From JBGQOG01 sp052113705 (lineage in GTDB: Bacteria > Pseudomonadota > Alphaproteobacteria > Rhodobacterales > Rhodobacteraceae): DNA of 64,000 nucleotides. The notes under the pieces were generated by a model that was given only the letters and a program-made list of their open reading frames with translations, searched no databases and was not told the DNA's origin. A program made the translations under genes and the position numbers. The DNA lies in assembly GCF_052113705.1 (NCBI RefSeq), contig NZ_JBGQOG010000005.1, forward strand, positions 1 to 64,000, in the 5' to 3' direction. Shown piece by piece: positions 41,964 to 50,663 of this stretch. Numbering within the stretch: position 1 is the first letter of the stretch; each line of letters opens with the position of its first letter.

Positions 41964-42868
41964 TGCGCAGATCCTTTCCGGGTCGGCAGCGCGATGCCCG
42001 CCAGCCGCAACGGTGCCTTGCCGCGCCGCGACAGGCGGATGAACAGCACGATCAGGAACGCGAGATGCCCGCCCAGCAAAAAGCCCTGCGGATGGATCTG
42101 CGCGCCCAGCGATTGCGCGACGGCCAGCACGATGGCGCCGCCGAGCACGCCCCAGAGCGACCGCGCGCCGCCGATGATCGTTGCCTCAAAGGCGAAGAGA
42201 AGCTGTGGCGCACCGGCATAGGCGTCAAAGGTGCCGCGCAGGCCCAGTGCCACGCCCGAGACGGCCACGGTCATCGTCGCCAATGCCGCGGCGATCCCCG
42301 CCGCGCGGCGGGCGTTGACGCCGACAAGGCCCGCTGTATCGGGATCGGCGGCGGTGGCGCGGATCTGGCGGCCCAGCGCGGTGCGCTTCAAGAGCAGATC
42401 CAGCCCGCCGATGATCGCCACGGCGGCGATCAGGATATAGACCGGCAGTTTGCCGACATAGATGTTGCCCGGCAGCTCGAACGCCTCCCAGCTCAGGTCG
42501 CCGATGAAGGGCGAGAGCGAGCGGGTATCGGCCCCGAATTGCTGAAACAGCAGGTTGTCGAGCACGATGGCCAGACCGAAGGTCGACAGCACGGGCAGCA
42601 GCTCTCCGCCCCGGACGGCGCGTTCCAGCACCAGCCGTTGCAGCAGCCAGCCCGCAAGGCCCATGAGGGCGACGATCGGGATCAGGGCGACGAAGGGCGA
42701 CAGGGCGAAGGCGTCCGACAGCGCCCAGACCAGATAGGCGCTGACCACGGCCAGCGATCCATGCGCGAGGTTGATGACGCGCATCACCTGGAACATGAAG
42801 GCCAGCCCGCAGGCGATCAGCGCGTAATATCCGCCCAGAAGGACGGCTTGGATCAGGATGTTGATCAT
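41960..42868 (-). CDS. Branched-chain amino-acid-type ABC permease (LivH-like)
   Basis: A 302-residue permease with the LivH pattern: GGYYALIACGLAFMFQVMRV at the N-terminus, RATAADPDTAGLVGVNARR as the ATPase-contact loop, and GARSLWGVLGGAIVLAVAQ near the end. It overlaps its neighbours on both sides by ATGA, so livF, livH and livM are translationally coupled. It forms the heterodimeric channel with the LivM-like subunit. Confidence 0.88.
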   Translation of the reverse strand: MINILIQAVLLGGYYALIACGLAFMFQVMRVINLAHGSLAVVSAYLVWALSDAFALSPFVALIPIVALMGLAGWLLQRLVLERAVRGGELLPVLSTFGLAIVLDNLLFQQFGADTRSLSPFIGDLSWEAFELPGNIYVGKLPVYILIAAVAIIGGLDLLLKRTALGRQIRATAADPDTAGLVGVNARRAAGIAAALATMTVAVSGVALGLRGTFDAYAGAPQLLFAFEATIIGGARSLWGVLGGAIVLAVAQSLGAQIHPQGFLLGGHLAFLIVLFIRLSRRGKAPLRLAGIALPTRKGSAQ

Positions 42869-43584
42869 GCGTGTTCCCCTTGGGGTGCGGTGCCGAAATA
42901 GGCCCGTGTGATGGCCTCTCGGCTGGTGGCGGCGGTGCGGCTGTCGAGCTGCACCCGTCCTTCCAGCATGCAGATGACCCGGTCGGCCACCGCCATCGCG
43001 CGCGACAGATCCTGCTCGACGAGGATGACGGTGGTGCCGGTTTTCAGCAGCCCGCCAAGGGACGCATAGACCTGATCGACGACCAAAGGGGACAGGCCGA
43101 GGCTGACCTCATCCAGGATCAGCACGTCGGGGTTGGACATCAGCGCCCGTCCGATGGCGGTGGCCTGCTGTTCGCCGCCCGACATGGTGCCTGTCGCCGC
43201 ATGGCGGCGTTTGATGAGGTTCGGAAAGGTCTCGAACACCCGCTCCACCGTCCAGTCGCCGGGGCGTCCGGCGGTCCGTCCCAGCATCAGGTTTTCGGTC
43301 ACCGTCATGTCGAGGAAGAGCCTGCGCCCCTCGGGCACCAGCGCGAGACCGGCGGCGACGCGCTGATGGCTGGGGCTGGCGGTGATGTCGGCGCCGTGCA
43401 GATGCACGGAGCCTGCATGGATCCGGTTTGCCCCCGCCAGTGCGCGCAACAGCGTCGTCTTGCCTGCGCCATTGGCGCCGATCAGGGCGACGACCTCGCC
43501 CTTTTGCAGATCAAAGCTGACGCCGCGCACGGCGCGAAACTGGCCATAGCGGACATCGAGGTCGGTCACGGACAGGATCGTCAT
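42865..43584 (-). CDS. Branched-chain amino-acid-type ABC ATPase (LivF-like)
   Basis: The 239-residue ATPase has Walker A GANGAGKTTLLRALAG, signature GTMSGGEQQATAIGRAL, Walker B PDVLILDEVSLGL (acidic Glu replaced within the usual DEPS/DEVS variation) and the H-loop in TVILVEQDLSRAM. All catalytic motifs are intact. It is overlapped with livG upstream and livH downstream. Confidence 0.88.
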   Translation of the reverse strand: MTILSVTDLDVRYGQFRAVRGVSFDLQKGEVVALIGANGAGKTTLLRALAGANRIHAGSVHLHGADITASPSHQRVAAGLALVPEGRRLFLDMTVTENLMLGRTAGRPGDWTVERVFETFPNLIKRRHAATGTMSGGEQQATAIGRALMSNPDVLILDEVSLGLSPLVVDQVYASLGGLLKTGTTVILVEQDLSRAMAVADRVICMLEGRVQLDSRTAATSREAITRAYFGTAPQGEHA

Positions 43585-44312
43585 GCGGGCACCCCTCCAA
43601 GATAGGCGCGCACCACGTCCGGGTCCGTCATCACCGCATCGGGCGTGCCGCTGGCGATGACTTTACCTGCATCCATGCAGACCAGCCGCTCCGCCACCTG
43701 CACGAGGATGCGCACGATATGCTCGATCCAGACGATGCCGATGCGCCGCGCGCGCAGGCCCCGGATCGTCTCGACCAGTTCGGAGGCCTCGGCATCGGTC
43801 AGCCCGCCGCCGATCTCGTCCAGAAGCAGCAGGCGCGGGCGGGTCGCAAGGGCGCGGGCCAGCTCAAGCCGTTTGCGGTCCAGCAGGCCGATGCTGTCGG
43901 CCGGGCGGTTGGCAACCGCCATCATGCCGCAGACCTGCAGCGCGTCCAGCGCCAGGTCATAGGCGTCGCTCTGCCGCGCCGCCCCGGCATGGGTCGCCGC
44001 GACCAGCACGTTTTCAAAGACGGTGATCCCCAGAAACGGCCGGGGGATCTGATGCGTGCGCACCAGCCCCCGCGCCGCCCGGTCGCGGGCGGGCAGGGCG
44101 CTGACATCCGTGCCATCCAGAACGACCGTCCCCCGGGTCGGAGAGGTGGCGCCGGACAGCACCCCCAACAGCGTGGACTTGCCCGCACCGTTCGGGCCGA
44201 TGATGCCCACGGCCTCGTCCGAATGCAGGGTGAAGTCGATGCCGTTCAGCACCTGCAGGGACCCAAAGGACTTGTGGATGCCGCTGGCGGTCAGCGCCGT
44301 CCGGTCCGTCAT
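43581..44312 (-). CDS. Branched-chain amino-acid-type ABC ATPase (LivG-like)
   Basis: A 243-residue ATPase with Walker A GPNGAGKSTLLGVLSG and the LivG-typical RTHQIPRPFLGITVFENVLV. The usual LSGGQ signature is not evident: the corresponding stretch reads DSIGLLDRKRLELARALATR. That is the LivG-type variant in which the glycine-rich part is weak. Walker B is LLLLDEIGGGLTDAE and the H-loop IVWIEHIV. The start at 44312 begins the conserved N-terminus; a longer frame upstream overlaps the binding-protein gene and is rejected. Confidence 0.85.
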   Translation of the reverse strand: MTDRTALTASGIHKSFGSLQVLNGIDFTLHSDEAVGIIGPNGAGKSTLLGVLSGATSPTRGTVVLDGTDVSALPARDRAARGLVRTHQIPRPFLGITVFENVLVAATHAGAARQSDAYDLALDALQVCGMMAVANRPADSIGLLDRKRLELARALATRPRLLLLDEIGGGLTDAEASELVETIRGLRARRIGIVWIEHIVRILVQVAERLVCMDAGKVIASGTPDAVMTDPDVVRAYLGGVPA

Positions 44313-44320
44313 GCCCCGCC

Positions 44321-45595
44321 TCATTCGTTGTAGGGGATCAGCGTGGCGCTGACCGGGACGTTCGGATCGGGGGTGTTGTCGACCAGCACATAATCCAGCG
44401 CGAAGGGCCCCTCGGCCGCCTTGACCCATTGCGCGCCAAGGATCGGGCCATGGGCCACGTTCGGGACCGGGCCGGAGGTGAAATCCACCTGCCCACCAAT
44501 CGTCTCGACGTTCAGGCTGGCGATGGCGTCGCGGACCGCTTCCCTCGATTTGGGGTCGGTCGTGGCCTTCAGCGCGGCGATCCCGGCGTCGATCAGCGAC
44601 AGGGTCGCGCCCAGTTGCTGGGTCCATTGCTCGCCGGTGGCGGCCTCCCAGCCGTCGGCCAGTGCGCGGCCGGTCTGGCCGGTCACAGGAGAGCTGTAGG
44701 GGAAATCGCGGTGCCAATAGGCGGCTGAGGTCATCTTCTGGCCCAGCGATCCCAGCGCTTCCATCTCGGGCGGGAACAGCCCGGTCTTGGCGGTCTGCAC
44801 GATCTTGACCTGACGCGCGAGGCCCTGCTGCGCCGCCTGACGCCAGAAGGCCGCGAAATCGGACGGGATCGGGAAGGTGTTGATGATCTCGACCCCTTCG
44901 GATTTGAACAAGGCGATCTGGCTGGAATAATCGGTCGTCCCCGTCTCGTAGGCGCCCGGATCGACGATGGTATAGCCCGCCCCGGCCAGCTGCGGCGCGA
45001 GGGCGGCGCGCACGGCATTGCCGTCGGCGTCATTGGGATACATCACGCCGACCTTCTTGTTGGTCTCAACCTGCGGCCAGGTGGCGACATAGGTCTGGAA
45101 CACCTCGCCGACGCCAAAGCCGAAATGATAGGTCCATTTGAACGGGCTGGGTTCGCCCGGCTTGGCGCCGCGCCCGAAATACCACGCCTCCCAGGGCATA
45201 ACCGTGGAAAGGCAGGGCACGCCCGCCGCCTCGCAGGCGTCGGAGACGGGGTTGATGACCTCTGGCGTCGACACGGCGAGCATGAGGTGAATGCCTTCGC
45301 CGATCAGCTCCTTGGCCAGTTGCGCGGCGCGGGCGGGGTCGGACTGGGTGTCGCGGTCCAGAATCTCGACACGGTATGTCTTGTCTGCGACCGCGATCCC
45401 GCCTTCCAGCGCCGCGCGAACCTGTTCGAGCACAAAACCGTCTGTCTTGCCAAAGCCGGCCAAGGGGCCTGTCCGCGGGCTGCAAAAGCCGATGCGGATG
45501 CTGTCCGCATCCTGCGCCAGCGCGCCGCGCGCCGAGAGCATCAGCGTCGTCGTGGCCAGAAGGCCAGTGAACTGGCGTCGGTTGAAGTCTGTCAT
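44321..45595 (-). CDS. ABC transporter substrate-binding protein (LivJ/amide-binding type)
   Basis: This 424-residue periplasmic protein has a Tat-like signal (NRRQFTGLLATTTLMLSARG, cleavage near ALAQD) and the Peripla_BP_6 fold. Blocks include RIGFCSPRTGPLAGFG, ILDRDTQSDPARAAQLAKEL and VGVMYPNDADGNAVRAA. It is first in the transporter set, directly before livG, and follows the aldehyde dehydrogenase gene at 45642. The Tat signal suggests export in folded form. Ligand unknown. Confidence 0.87.
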   Translation of the reverse strand: MTDFNRRQFTGLLATTTLMLSARGALAQDADSIRIGFCSPRTGPLAGFGKTDGFVLEQVRAALEGGIAVADKTYRVEILDRDTQSDPARAAQLAKELIGEGIHLMLAVSTPEVINPVSDACEAAGVPCLSTVMPWEAWYFGRGAKPGEPSPFKWTYHFGFGVGEVFQTYVATWPQVETNKKVGVMYPNDADGNAVRAALAPQLAGAGYTIVDPGAYETGTTDYSSQIALFKSEGVEIINTFPIPSDFAAFWRQAAQQGLARQVKIVQTAKTGLFPPEMEALGSLGQKMTSAAYWHRDFPYSSPVTGQTGRALADGWEAATGEQWTQQLGATLSLIDAGIAALKATTDPKSREAVRDAIASLNVETIGGQVDFTSGPVPNVAHGPILGAQWVKAAEGPFALDYVLVDNTPDPNVPVSATLIPYNE

Positions 45596-45641
45596 GGGGT
45601 CATCCTCCCTGGATGAAGCGGCCCTTGCCGGGCCTTTGGTG

Positions 45642-47075
45642 TCAGTCCTGCGTGGTGATCCAGCGCAATTCTGTGAATTCGTCGAGGCAGGTGGCGCCGC
45701 CGAAACGGCCGTAGCCGCTGGCCTTCATGCCGCCGAAGGGCCGGGTCGGATCGTCGGCGACGGTGGCGCCGTTGATGTGGCAGATGCCGGTCTCCAGCTG
45801 ATCGGCGACGGCGCGCGCGGCGGCGGTATCGCGGCCCCAGACGGCCGAGGACAGGCCGTAGTCGCAGTCATTGGCGATGGTCACGGCCTCTTCCACCGAG
45901 CCGGTGCGGTAGATGCCGACGATCGGTCCGAAACATTCCTCGTGGTAGATCCGCATCATCGAGGAGACATGGTCGACGATGGTCGCGTCCATCAGCTGGC
46001 CGCGCGCGGGGCCGCCGGTGCGCAGGATGGCCCCCTTGGCCGTCGCATCCTCGATCAGCGCTGACAGGCGCGCGGCGATGGCGGGCGTGGCCAGCGGCGC
46101 GATATGTGGGGCGGTCAGCGCGGCGGCGCGCGCCACCAGCGCCGCGACAAAGGCGTCTGCCACGGTTGCATCGACGATAATCCGGTCCGTCGCCATGCAG
46201 ATCTGCCCGGCGTTCAGATAGGCCCCATGCGCTGCGGCATCGGCGGCGCGCTCGATGTCGGCATCGGCCAGCACGATGAAGGGAGATTTGCCGCCCAGCT
46301 CCAGCAGGCACCGTTTCAGGTCCCGCGCGGCAATCCCCGCGACAATGCGGCCGACGCGGGTGGACCCGGTGAAATTCACCCGCCGCACGGCCGGATGCGC
46401 GATCAGCGTCTCGACCACCTCCTGGGCGTGATCCGGGGCGGTGGTGATGATGTTCAGCGCACCGGCCGGCAGACCCGCGTCATGCAGCAGATGGCCCAGC
46501 AGCACATGGGTCAGCGGGCACAGCTCGGATGCGGCGAAGACGACGGTGTTGCCAAAGGCCAGCGGAAAGGCCACCGCGCGCATGCCGAGCGCCACCGGCG
46601 CGTTCCAGGGCGCGATGGCAACGCAGACCCCGGCAGGCACGCGAACGACGTCCGGCGGCGTGTCGGGGGCGGCTTCGGCCAGATCGGCGGTGGCGTGCAG
46701 GACATCGCCCGCGACGGTCAGGTTGAAGGCGATCCAGTCGTCGGTGGCACCCGTCTCGGCCCGCATGGCGGCGGCAAAACGGTCGGCGTATTCGGGGATC
46801 ATCCGGGCCGCACGCCGCATCAGGGCCGCGCGATCCTGCGATGACCAGGCAGACCAGCTTGCAAAGCGGCGCGCGGCGATCTGGGTCAGGGCTTCCGCAT
46901 CCGCCGCGCGCCCGGCGGCGGCGATCGTGGCGACCAGATCGGTGACCGGGTTGAGCCGCACGAAGGTTGCGCCGCCAATGGCATCCCGGCTGCCGCCATC
47001 CGCGAACAGCGTGGCAATGGCCGTCGCGGCGGCCTCAGGCCGCTGCGGATGCGGCATCTGCACTGCGTCTCCCAT
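45642..47075 (-). CDS. Aldehyde dehydrogenase paralogue with altered cofactor site
   Basis: The 477-residue protein is clearly related to the one at 38720-40165. Nucleophile Cys293 lies in LNAGQICMATDR and Glu259 in LLELGGKSP. The cofactor Lys normally found in the KxSE motif is absent: the stretch reads VVFAASELCP, with Ala181 in its place. That Lys binds the adenosine ribose, so NAD(P) affinity or preference may be changed. ATG 47075 follows GGGAGG; a much longer open frame upstream overlaps the AraC gene and is rejected. It is the promoter-proximal gene of the minus-strand operon, divergent from AraC. Confidence 0.83.
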   Translation of the reverse strand: MGDAVQMPHPQRPEAAATAIATLFADGGSRDAIGGATFVRLNPVTDLVATIAAAGRAADAEALTQIAARRFASWSAWSSQDRAALMRRAARMIPEYADRFAAAMRAETGATDDWIAFNLTVAGDVLHATADLAEAAPDTPPDVVRVPAGVCVAIAPWNAPVALGMRAVAFPLAFGNTVVFAASELCPLTHVLLGHLLHDAGLPAGALNIITTAPDHAQEVVETLIAHPAVRRVNFTGSTRVGRIVAGIAARDLKRCLLELGGKSPFIVLADADIERAADAAAHGAYLNAGQICMATDRIIVDATVADAFVAALVARAAALTAPHIAPLATPAIAARLSALIEDATAKGAILRTGGPARGQLMDATIVDHVSSMMRIYHEECFGPIVGIYRTGSVEEAVTIANDCDYGLSSAVWGRDTAAARAVADQLETGICHINGATVADDPTRPFGGMKASGYGRFGGATCLDEFTELRWITTQD

Positions 47076-47086
47076 GTGGTCCTCCC

Positions 47087-47100
47087 CTGTCAGATGACAG
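47087..47100. promoter_or_regulatory. Inverted repeat overlapping the leader of the aldehyde dehydrogenase gene
   Basis: CTGTCA-GA-TGACAG is a perfect six-base inverted repeat, twelve bases upstream of the ATG at 47075 and next to its ribosome-binding site. It could be an operator placed to block transcription start or translation. Confidence 0.4.
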
Positions 47101-47132
47101 ACCGATGCCAAGTTGTGCCCTTTCGCAATCAA

Positions 47133-47160
47133 AGATAATGACGCATACTGGGAATTATCT
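47133..47160. promoter_or_regulatory. Inverted repeat in the AraC/ALDH divergent promoter
   Basis: AGATAAT-N14-ATTATCT is a perfect seven-base inverted repeat in the centre of the divergent region, just before the AraC gene. AT-rich arms and a spacing of about two helical turns suit a dimeric regulator site. Confidence 0.45.
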
Positions 47161-47168
47161 GAAGATTT

Positions 47169-48080
47169 ATGGGGTCCAGCGTGGCGCATACCGAGACTCC
47201 GACCGATCTGGGCGCGCTGGTGCGGTGCGAGGCGGTTGCCCCCAGCTTTCGCCAGCGCACCTATGCGGCGGGGCGCAATGCCTATGGCGATCTCAACCTG
47301 ATCGCCGTCACCACACAGGGCCGGGCGCGGTTGCTGCTGGATGACACCGGCCATGATATCGGTACGGATTGCATCCTCGTGCTGCCGCATGGCATGCCGG
47401 GAAAGATCGTCGTGGAGGCGGGGGCCCGCGTCTGGATGATCGGTTTCGCGCGGTCGCTGCAACCGATGGTCACCGGGGCAGGGACCGAGGGGCTGAAGCT
47501 GGACCGCATCCTGTCGCATCTGACGCTGACACCCGCCGACCCCGAAGCCACGCGCGGCACCGTGCTGCCGCTGCTGCCGATGCTGGAGGCCGAGATCGTC
47601 GATCCCGCCCGCCGGTCGCATGTTGCCGTGGCGGCGCTGCTGCGGCTGATCCTGATTGCCACGGCACGGATGCTGCGGACCGAGGATGCGGTCGGCCACC
47701 AGCCCGAGACGGCAATCCTGCATCGCTTTCGCCAGCTGGTGGAGCTGGGCTACCGGGACCGGCGCGGGCTTGCGGACTATTGCCATGACCTGAACCTTTC
47801 CTATGACCGGTTGCACGATATCTGTCAGCGGCTGCTGGGCCGCACCCCGCTGACGCTGGTGCATCAGCGGGTGTTGCTGGATGCGACGACCCGGCTGGCG
47901 CAGACCGACGACACCGTCAGCCGCATCGCGGACCAGCTCGGTTTTGACGAACCCACGCAGTTCTCGCATTTCTTCAAGCGCGCGACGGGGATGTCGCCGC
48001 GCCGCTTCCGGCAGGACGCACGGCAGAGCGGCACCCGAAAGACCGACACCGCCGGCCTGTCCTTTGCCGACTGGCCCTGA
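47169..48080 (+). CDS. AraC-family regulator of the ABC/aldehyde-dehydrogenase operon
   Basis: The 303-residue regulator has an N-terminal cupin-like sensor (about residues 25-100, with LPHGMPGKIVVEAGARVWMI) and a C-terminal AraC domain. The helices read GLADYCHDLNLSYDRLHDIC and TVSRIADQLGFDEPTQFSHF, followed by FKRATGMSPRRFRQ. ATG 47169 has only a weak ribosome-binding site; GTG 47181 behind GGGG is an alternative that removes four residues. It is divergent from the aldehyde dehydrogenase/SBP/liv operon and converges with the nitrilase gene with only three bases between stops. Confidence 0.84.
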   Translation: MGSSVAHTETPTDLGALVRCEAVAPSFRQRTYAAGRNAYGDLNLIAVTTQGRARLLLDDTGHDIGTDCILVLPHGMPGKIVVEAGARVWMIGFARSLQPMVTGAGTEGLKLDRILSHLTLTPADPEATRGTVLPLLPMLEAEIVDPARRSHVAVAALLRLILIATARMLRTEDAVGHQPETAILHRFRQLVELGYRDRRGLADYCHDLNLSYDRLHDICQRLLGRTPLTLVHQRVLLDATTRLAQTDDTVSRIADQLGFDEPTQFSHFFKRATGMSPRRFRQDARQSGTRKTDTAGLSFADWP

Positions 48081-48083
48081 CCG

Positions 48084-49094
48084 TCAGTCCGCCGCCTCGG
48101 CGCAGGGGATCGGCGCAAAGGCGCCGGAGCCGTTGATCTCCTGCATCACCTGCCGCTTCTGACGGTTCACCACCAGCTGCAGCACGTCGGGGCGGGCGTA
48201 GTGACCGGCGGGATCGGCCGCGCCCTTGGCAATCGCGAGCATCGCAGGGTCGAGATCCGCGTAGAGGATGCCCTCCTGATCCTCGGGGATCGGGTCGCAC
48301 AGGGGCCGCCCGTCAGGGCCGTAGATCTGCGAAAAGCCGCCCCCCGGCTGTGACGTGCGCGGGTTCAGCAGCCGCGCCTTTTCAGCGTCTCCACCGGCGA
48401 TCCGGTCGAACATCGCCTGGCTGACCAGGGCGCAGGGGGCCAGAACATAGGACGAGCCCTCGACCGCATAAATCTGGCTCGCGGCATTGTTGACCTCCGG
48501 GCCCAGGGCATAGGCCATATCGCGGTAGGTGCAGAAACTGGGCCAGCCTGCGACATGCACCTCTTCGTGTTGGGCATACATCGCCATCTTGACCAAGGGA
48601 TGCACATGCTCCCAGCAGTTCAGCGCGCCCAGCCGCCCGAAGGCCGCGTCGATCACCTGCAGATCAGAGCCGTCGCCTTCGCCGAAGATCGTGCGTTCGA
48701 CATGGGTGGGCTTCAGCTTGCGGCGGTTCAGCAGGATCGTGCCGTCTTCGCCGATGATGACCTGGCTCATGTAGCGGCTGCCGCCCTCGCGTTCGGAATA
48801 GCCCATCACCATGGTGATCGCGTTTGCGTGGCAGATGCGCTGCAACCGCGTCATCTGCGGCGAGGTCAACGCCATGCTCTGCGCGTGATATTCGGGCAGG
48901 AAAGGGACGCTTTCGGCGGGCGATCCGGTCCAGATCCACCACGGATAGCCGGGCAGCCAGGTCTCGGGAAAAGCGATCAGCTTGGCCCCTTGCGCCGCGG
49001 CGGTTTCGGTCAGGGTCTGGGCCTTGTCGATGGAGGCTTCGAGGTCGAGAAAGACGGGGGCGGCCTGGACGCAGGCGGCTTTGATCGGTTGCAT
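48084..49094 (-). CDS. Nitrilase (arylacetonitrilase/aliphatic nitrilase type)
   Basis: The 336-residue C-N hydrolase shows the nitrilase catalytic triad in its expected contexts: Glu44 in AFPETWLPGYPWW, Lys126 in NRRKLKPTHVER and Cys160 in LGALNCWEHVHPL. The long loop YPWWIWTGSPAESVPFLPEY and the CWEH motif separate true nitrilases from amidases. It converts a nitrile to the acid and ammonia; arylaceto- or hydroxynitriles are plausible. The start at 49094 begins directly at the conserved N-terminus. It is divergent from an AraC regulator, an arrangement seen with inducible nitrilases. Confidence 0.88.
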   Translation of the reverse strand: MQPIKAACVQAAPVFLDLEASIDKAQTLTETAAAQGAKLIAFPETWLPGYPWWIWTGSPAESVPFLPEYHAQSMALTSPQMTRLQRICHANAITMVMGYSEREGGSRYMSQVIIGEDGTILLNRRKLKPTHVERTIFGEGDGSDLQVIDAAFGRLGALNCWEHVHPLVKMAMYAQHEEVHVAGWPSFCTYRDMAYALGPEVNNAASQIYAVEGSSYVLAPCALVSQAMFDRIAGGDAEKARLLNPRTSQPGGGFSQIYGPDGRPLCDPIPEDQEGILYADLDPAMLAIAKGAADPAGHYARPDVLQLVVNRQKRQVMQEINGSGAFAPIPCAEAAD

Positions 49095-49213
49095 GGGCGG
49101 GTCCTTCCTGTGGACAGGGGGGCGCGGTCGGGTGAACCTCTGGGCGTTCTTGCCTTGTGACCGTGCGGTGACAGGTATCTGTGCACATGGCGCCCTGCGC
49201 GTCTTGGCGCCGG

Positions 49214-49243
49214 GCGACAAACCGTTTGACACCACGCGACAAA
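49214..49243. promoter_or_regulatory. Direct repeat, candidate AraC operator
   Basis: GCGACAAA occurs at 49214-49221 and again at 49236-49243, a 22-base period equal to about two turns of the helix. It lies in the divergent nitrilase/AraC region, about 50 bases before the AraC ATG. Tandem half-sites with this period are the usual layout for AraC-family regulators. Confidence 0.5.
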
Positions 49244-49291
49244 GGCCGATCATGGCCTGTCCCGACAGGGTGGCCCCGGGGTGAGGGTGGC

Positions 49292-50203
49292 ATGACACGC
49301 GGATCGAATGACGTCTGGGAGGCCTGGCGCAGCGCGCTCTGGTCGCGGTTTCTGCGGCTCGACAGCGCATCGCAGGACGATGGGTTCTTTGGCCATATCG
49401 ACCCGGTCGTGCCTGGGTCAAACCGCCTCACGCGGGTGCATTCCACGGTGCAGGTGACCGAGCGCACGGCGGCACATCTGCGCGGCGATCCGCAGGACGA
49501 CGTGCTCTTCGCGCTGCAGATCGAAGGACAGGGCGGGATCGAACAGGGGGGCCGCCAGACGCGGCTGCGTCCCGGCGACTTTGCCTGTTACCTCACGGAC
49601 CGGCCCTATCGTCTGGCCTTTGACGGGCCGTTCCGGCAAATCATCCTGCGGCTGCCGCAAGAGCGGCTGGCCTGCCAGATCACCGGCCTCGGCGGCGTGA
49701 CGGCGCGCCGTTTCGACGGGCAGCGGGGGGCAGGGCTGCTGGTGCGCGGCTTTTTGCAGCAGATGGCCGAGAACGGTCCGCTCTTGTCCGATGCCGATCT
49801 GGAGGAGGCCGAGGATGTCACCGCCCGCCTGCTGGCCAATGCCATCCGGCAGGGTCTGGCGGGCGACAGCACCGAAGAGACACTGCGGCTGGAGCGGATC
49901 AAGCGGAGCATAGAGCGCGGGTTGCGCGATCCGGCGATCAACCTCGCGGCCATTGCCGCGCGCGAGGGGATCAGCCTGCGCGGGCTGCAACGCCTCTTTC
50001 AGGCGGCGGGGACGACGCCGTCGCAGTGGATCGCCGACCAGCGATTGCGCGGCATCGCGGGGGACCTGCGCGACCCCGCCCAGCGGCGGCGGTCGATCAC
50101 CGATCTGGCGCTCTCCTGGGGGATGACCGATCCGTCGCAGTTCAGCCGTGCCTTCCGCAAGCAGTTTGGCATGACCGCCCGGGCCTGGCGCGGCGCGGAT
50201 TAG
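49292..50203 (+). CDS. AraC-family regulator of the nitrilase gene
   Basis: A 303-residue regulator with an N-terminal AraC-binding-like domain (FALQIEGQGGIEQGG, RLRPGDFACYLTDRPYRLAF, typical of the NitR/FeaR type). The C-terminal AraC DNA-binding domain reads NLAAIAAREGISLRGLQRLF, then SITDLALSWGMTDPSQFSRA and FRKQFGM. ATG 49292 follows GAGGGTGG. This regulator type accompanies nitrilase genes in several actinobacteria and proteobacteria, where it activates on nitrile or amide inducers. Confidence 0.84.
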   Translation: MTRGSNDVWEAWRSALWSRFLRLDSASQDDGFFGHIDPVVPGSNRLTRVHSTVQVTERTAAHLRGDPQDDVLFALQIEGQGGIEQGGRQTRLRPGDFACYLTDRPYRLAFDGPFRQIILRLPQERLACQITGLGGVTARRFDGQRGAGLLVRGFLQQMAENGPLLSDADLEEAEDVTARLLANAIRQGLAGDSTEETLRLERIKRSIERGLRDPAINLAAIAAREGISLRGLQRLFQAAGTTPSQWIADQRLRGIAGDLRDPAQRRRSITDLALSWGMTDPSQFSRAFRKQFGMTARAWRGAD

Positions 50204-50663
50204 CCGGGCAATACAGCGGCTGCCTTGGCCGCCGCCTCGGCGGGATCAACGTGCAGATTGCTCAGGTTCCCGGCAACGCCTCGCTGGCAAACGCGGATGA
50301 TGCCGCACCCACAAAAGCCGTCGCGATCTCCCGCCGCGGTGTGGGCCTCCCGCACCGCGAGGGGGGCGGCAGGCTGTCGCGCCGGACAAACCTTGCCCTG
50401 CGCCGGTCAGGTCGCCCCTGAGCCATGCCCGATCGCCATCCGGACCGAGGGCGGAGACGCCCTGACTGCGGTTGCCCTGGCAGCATATCCCCGGGCTGCG
50501 GGGCCGGGGCCAGACCATGGCGCGGGACCGCCGTGCCGGGCGATCCGCACGCCTGACCGCGCTCCTTTGATGATCCTTCCGGGGGCGTGGTGCCGATCAT
50601 CTGCCGGTGCTGTCCTGTCCTGTCCCTTCCTGTCCGGTCGCGGCGCTGTGTGCCGGTGTCGGG
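50204..50663. other. Unassigned gap between convergent AraC and LysR genes
   Basis: About 460 bases with no confident gene. A minus-strand stretch just beside the AraC stop reads NLSNLHVDPAEAAAKAAAVL before a stop, and another frame reads TAFVGAASSAFASEALPGT. Either may be the tail of a deleted gene. A weak CCCCG/CGGGG hairpin lies at 50489-50503. A short tandem repeat closes the region. Confidence 0.35.
50610..50635 (+). repeat. Short CTGTC tandem repeat
   Basis: CTGTC is repeated three times in a row and once more after a four-base interruption. It is in noncoding DNA downstream of the LysR gene; probably a slippage-prone simple repeat. Confidence 0.6.

Noticed and set aside
45642..47969. 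775-residue version of the aldehyde dehydrogenase
   Set aside because: The extra N-terminus is antisense to the AraC gene. A strong ribosome-binding site and a normal family length support the start at 47075.
50610..50635. CRISPR-like repeat
   Set aside because: Five-base units without spacers; a simple tandem repeat. No CRISPR array or cas gene was seen anywhere in the window.
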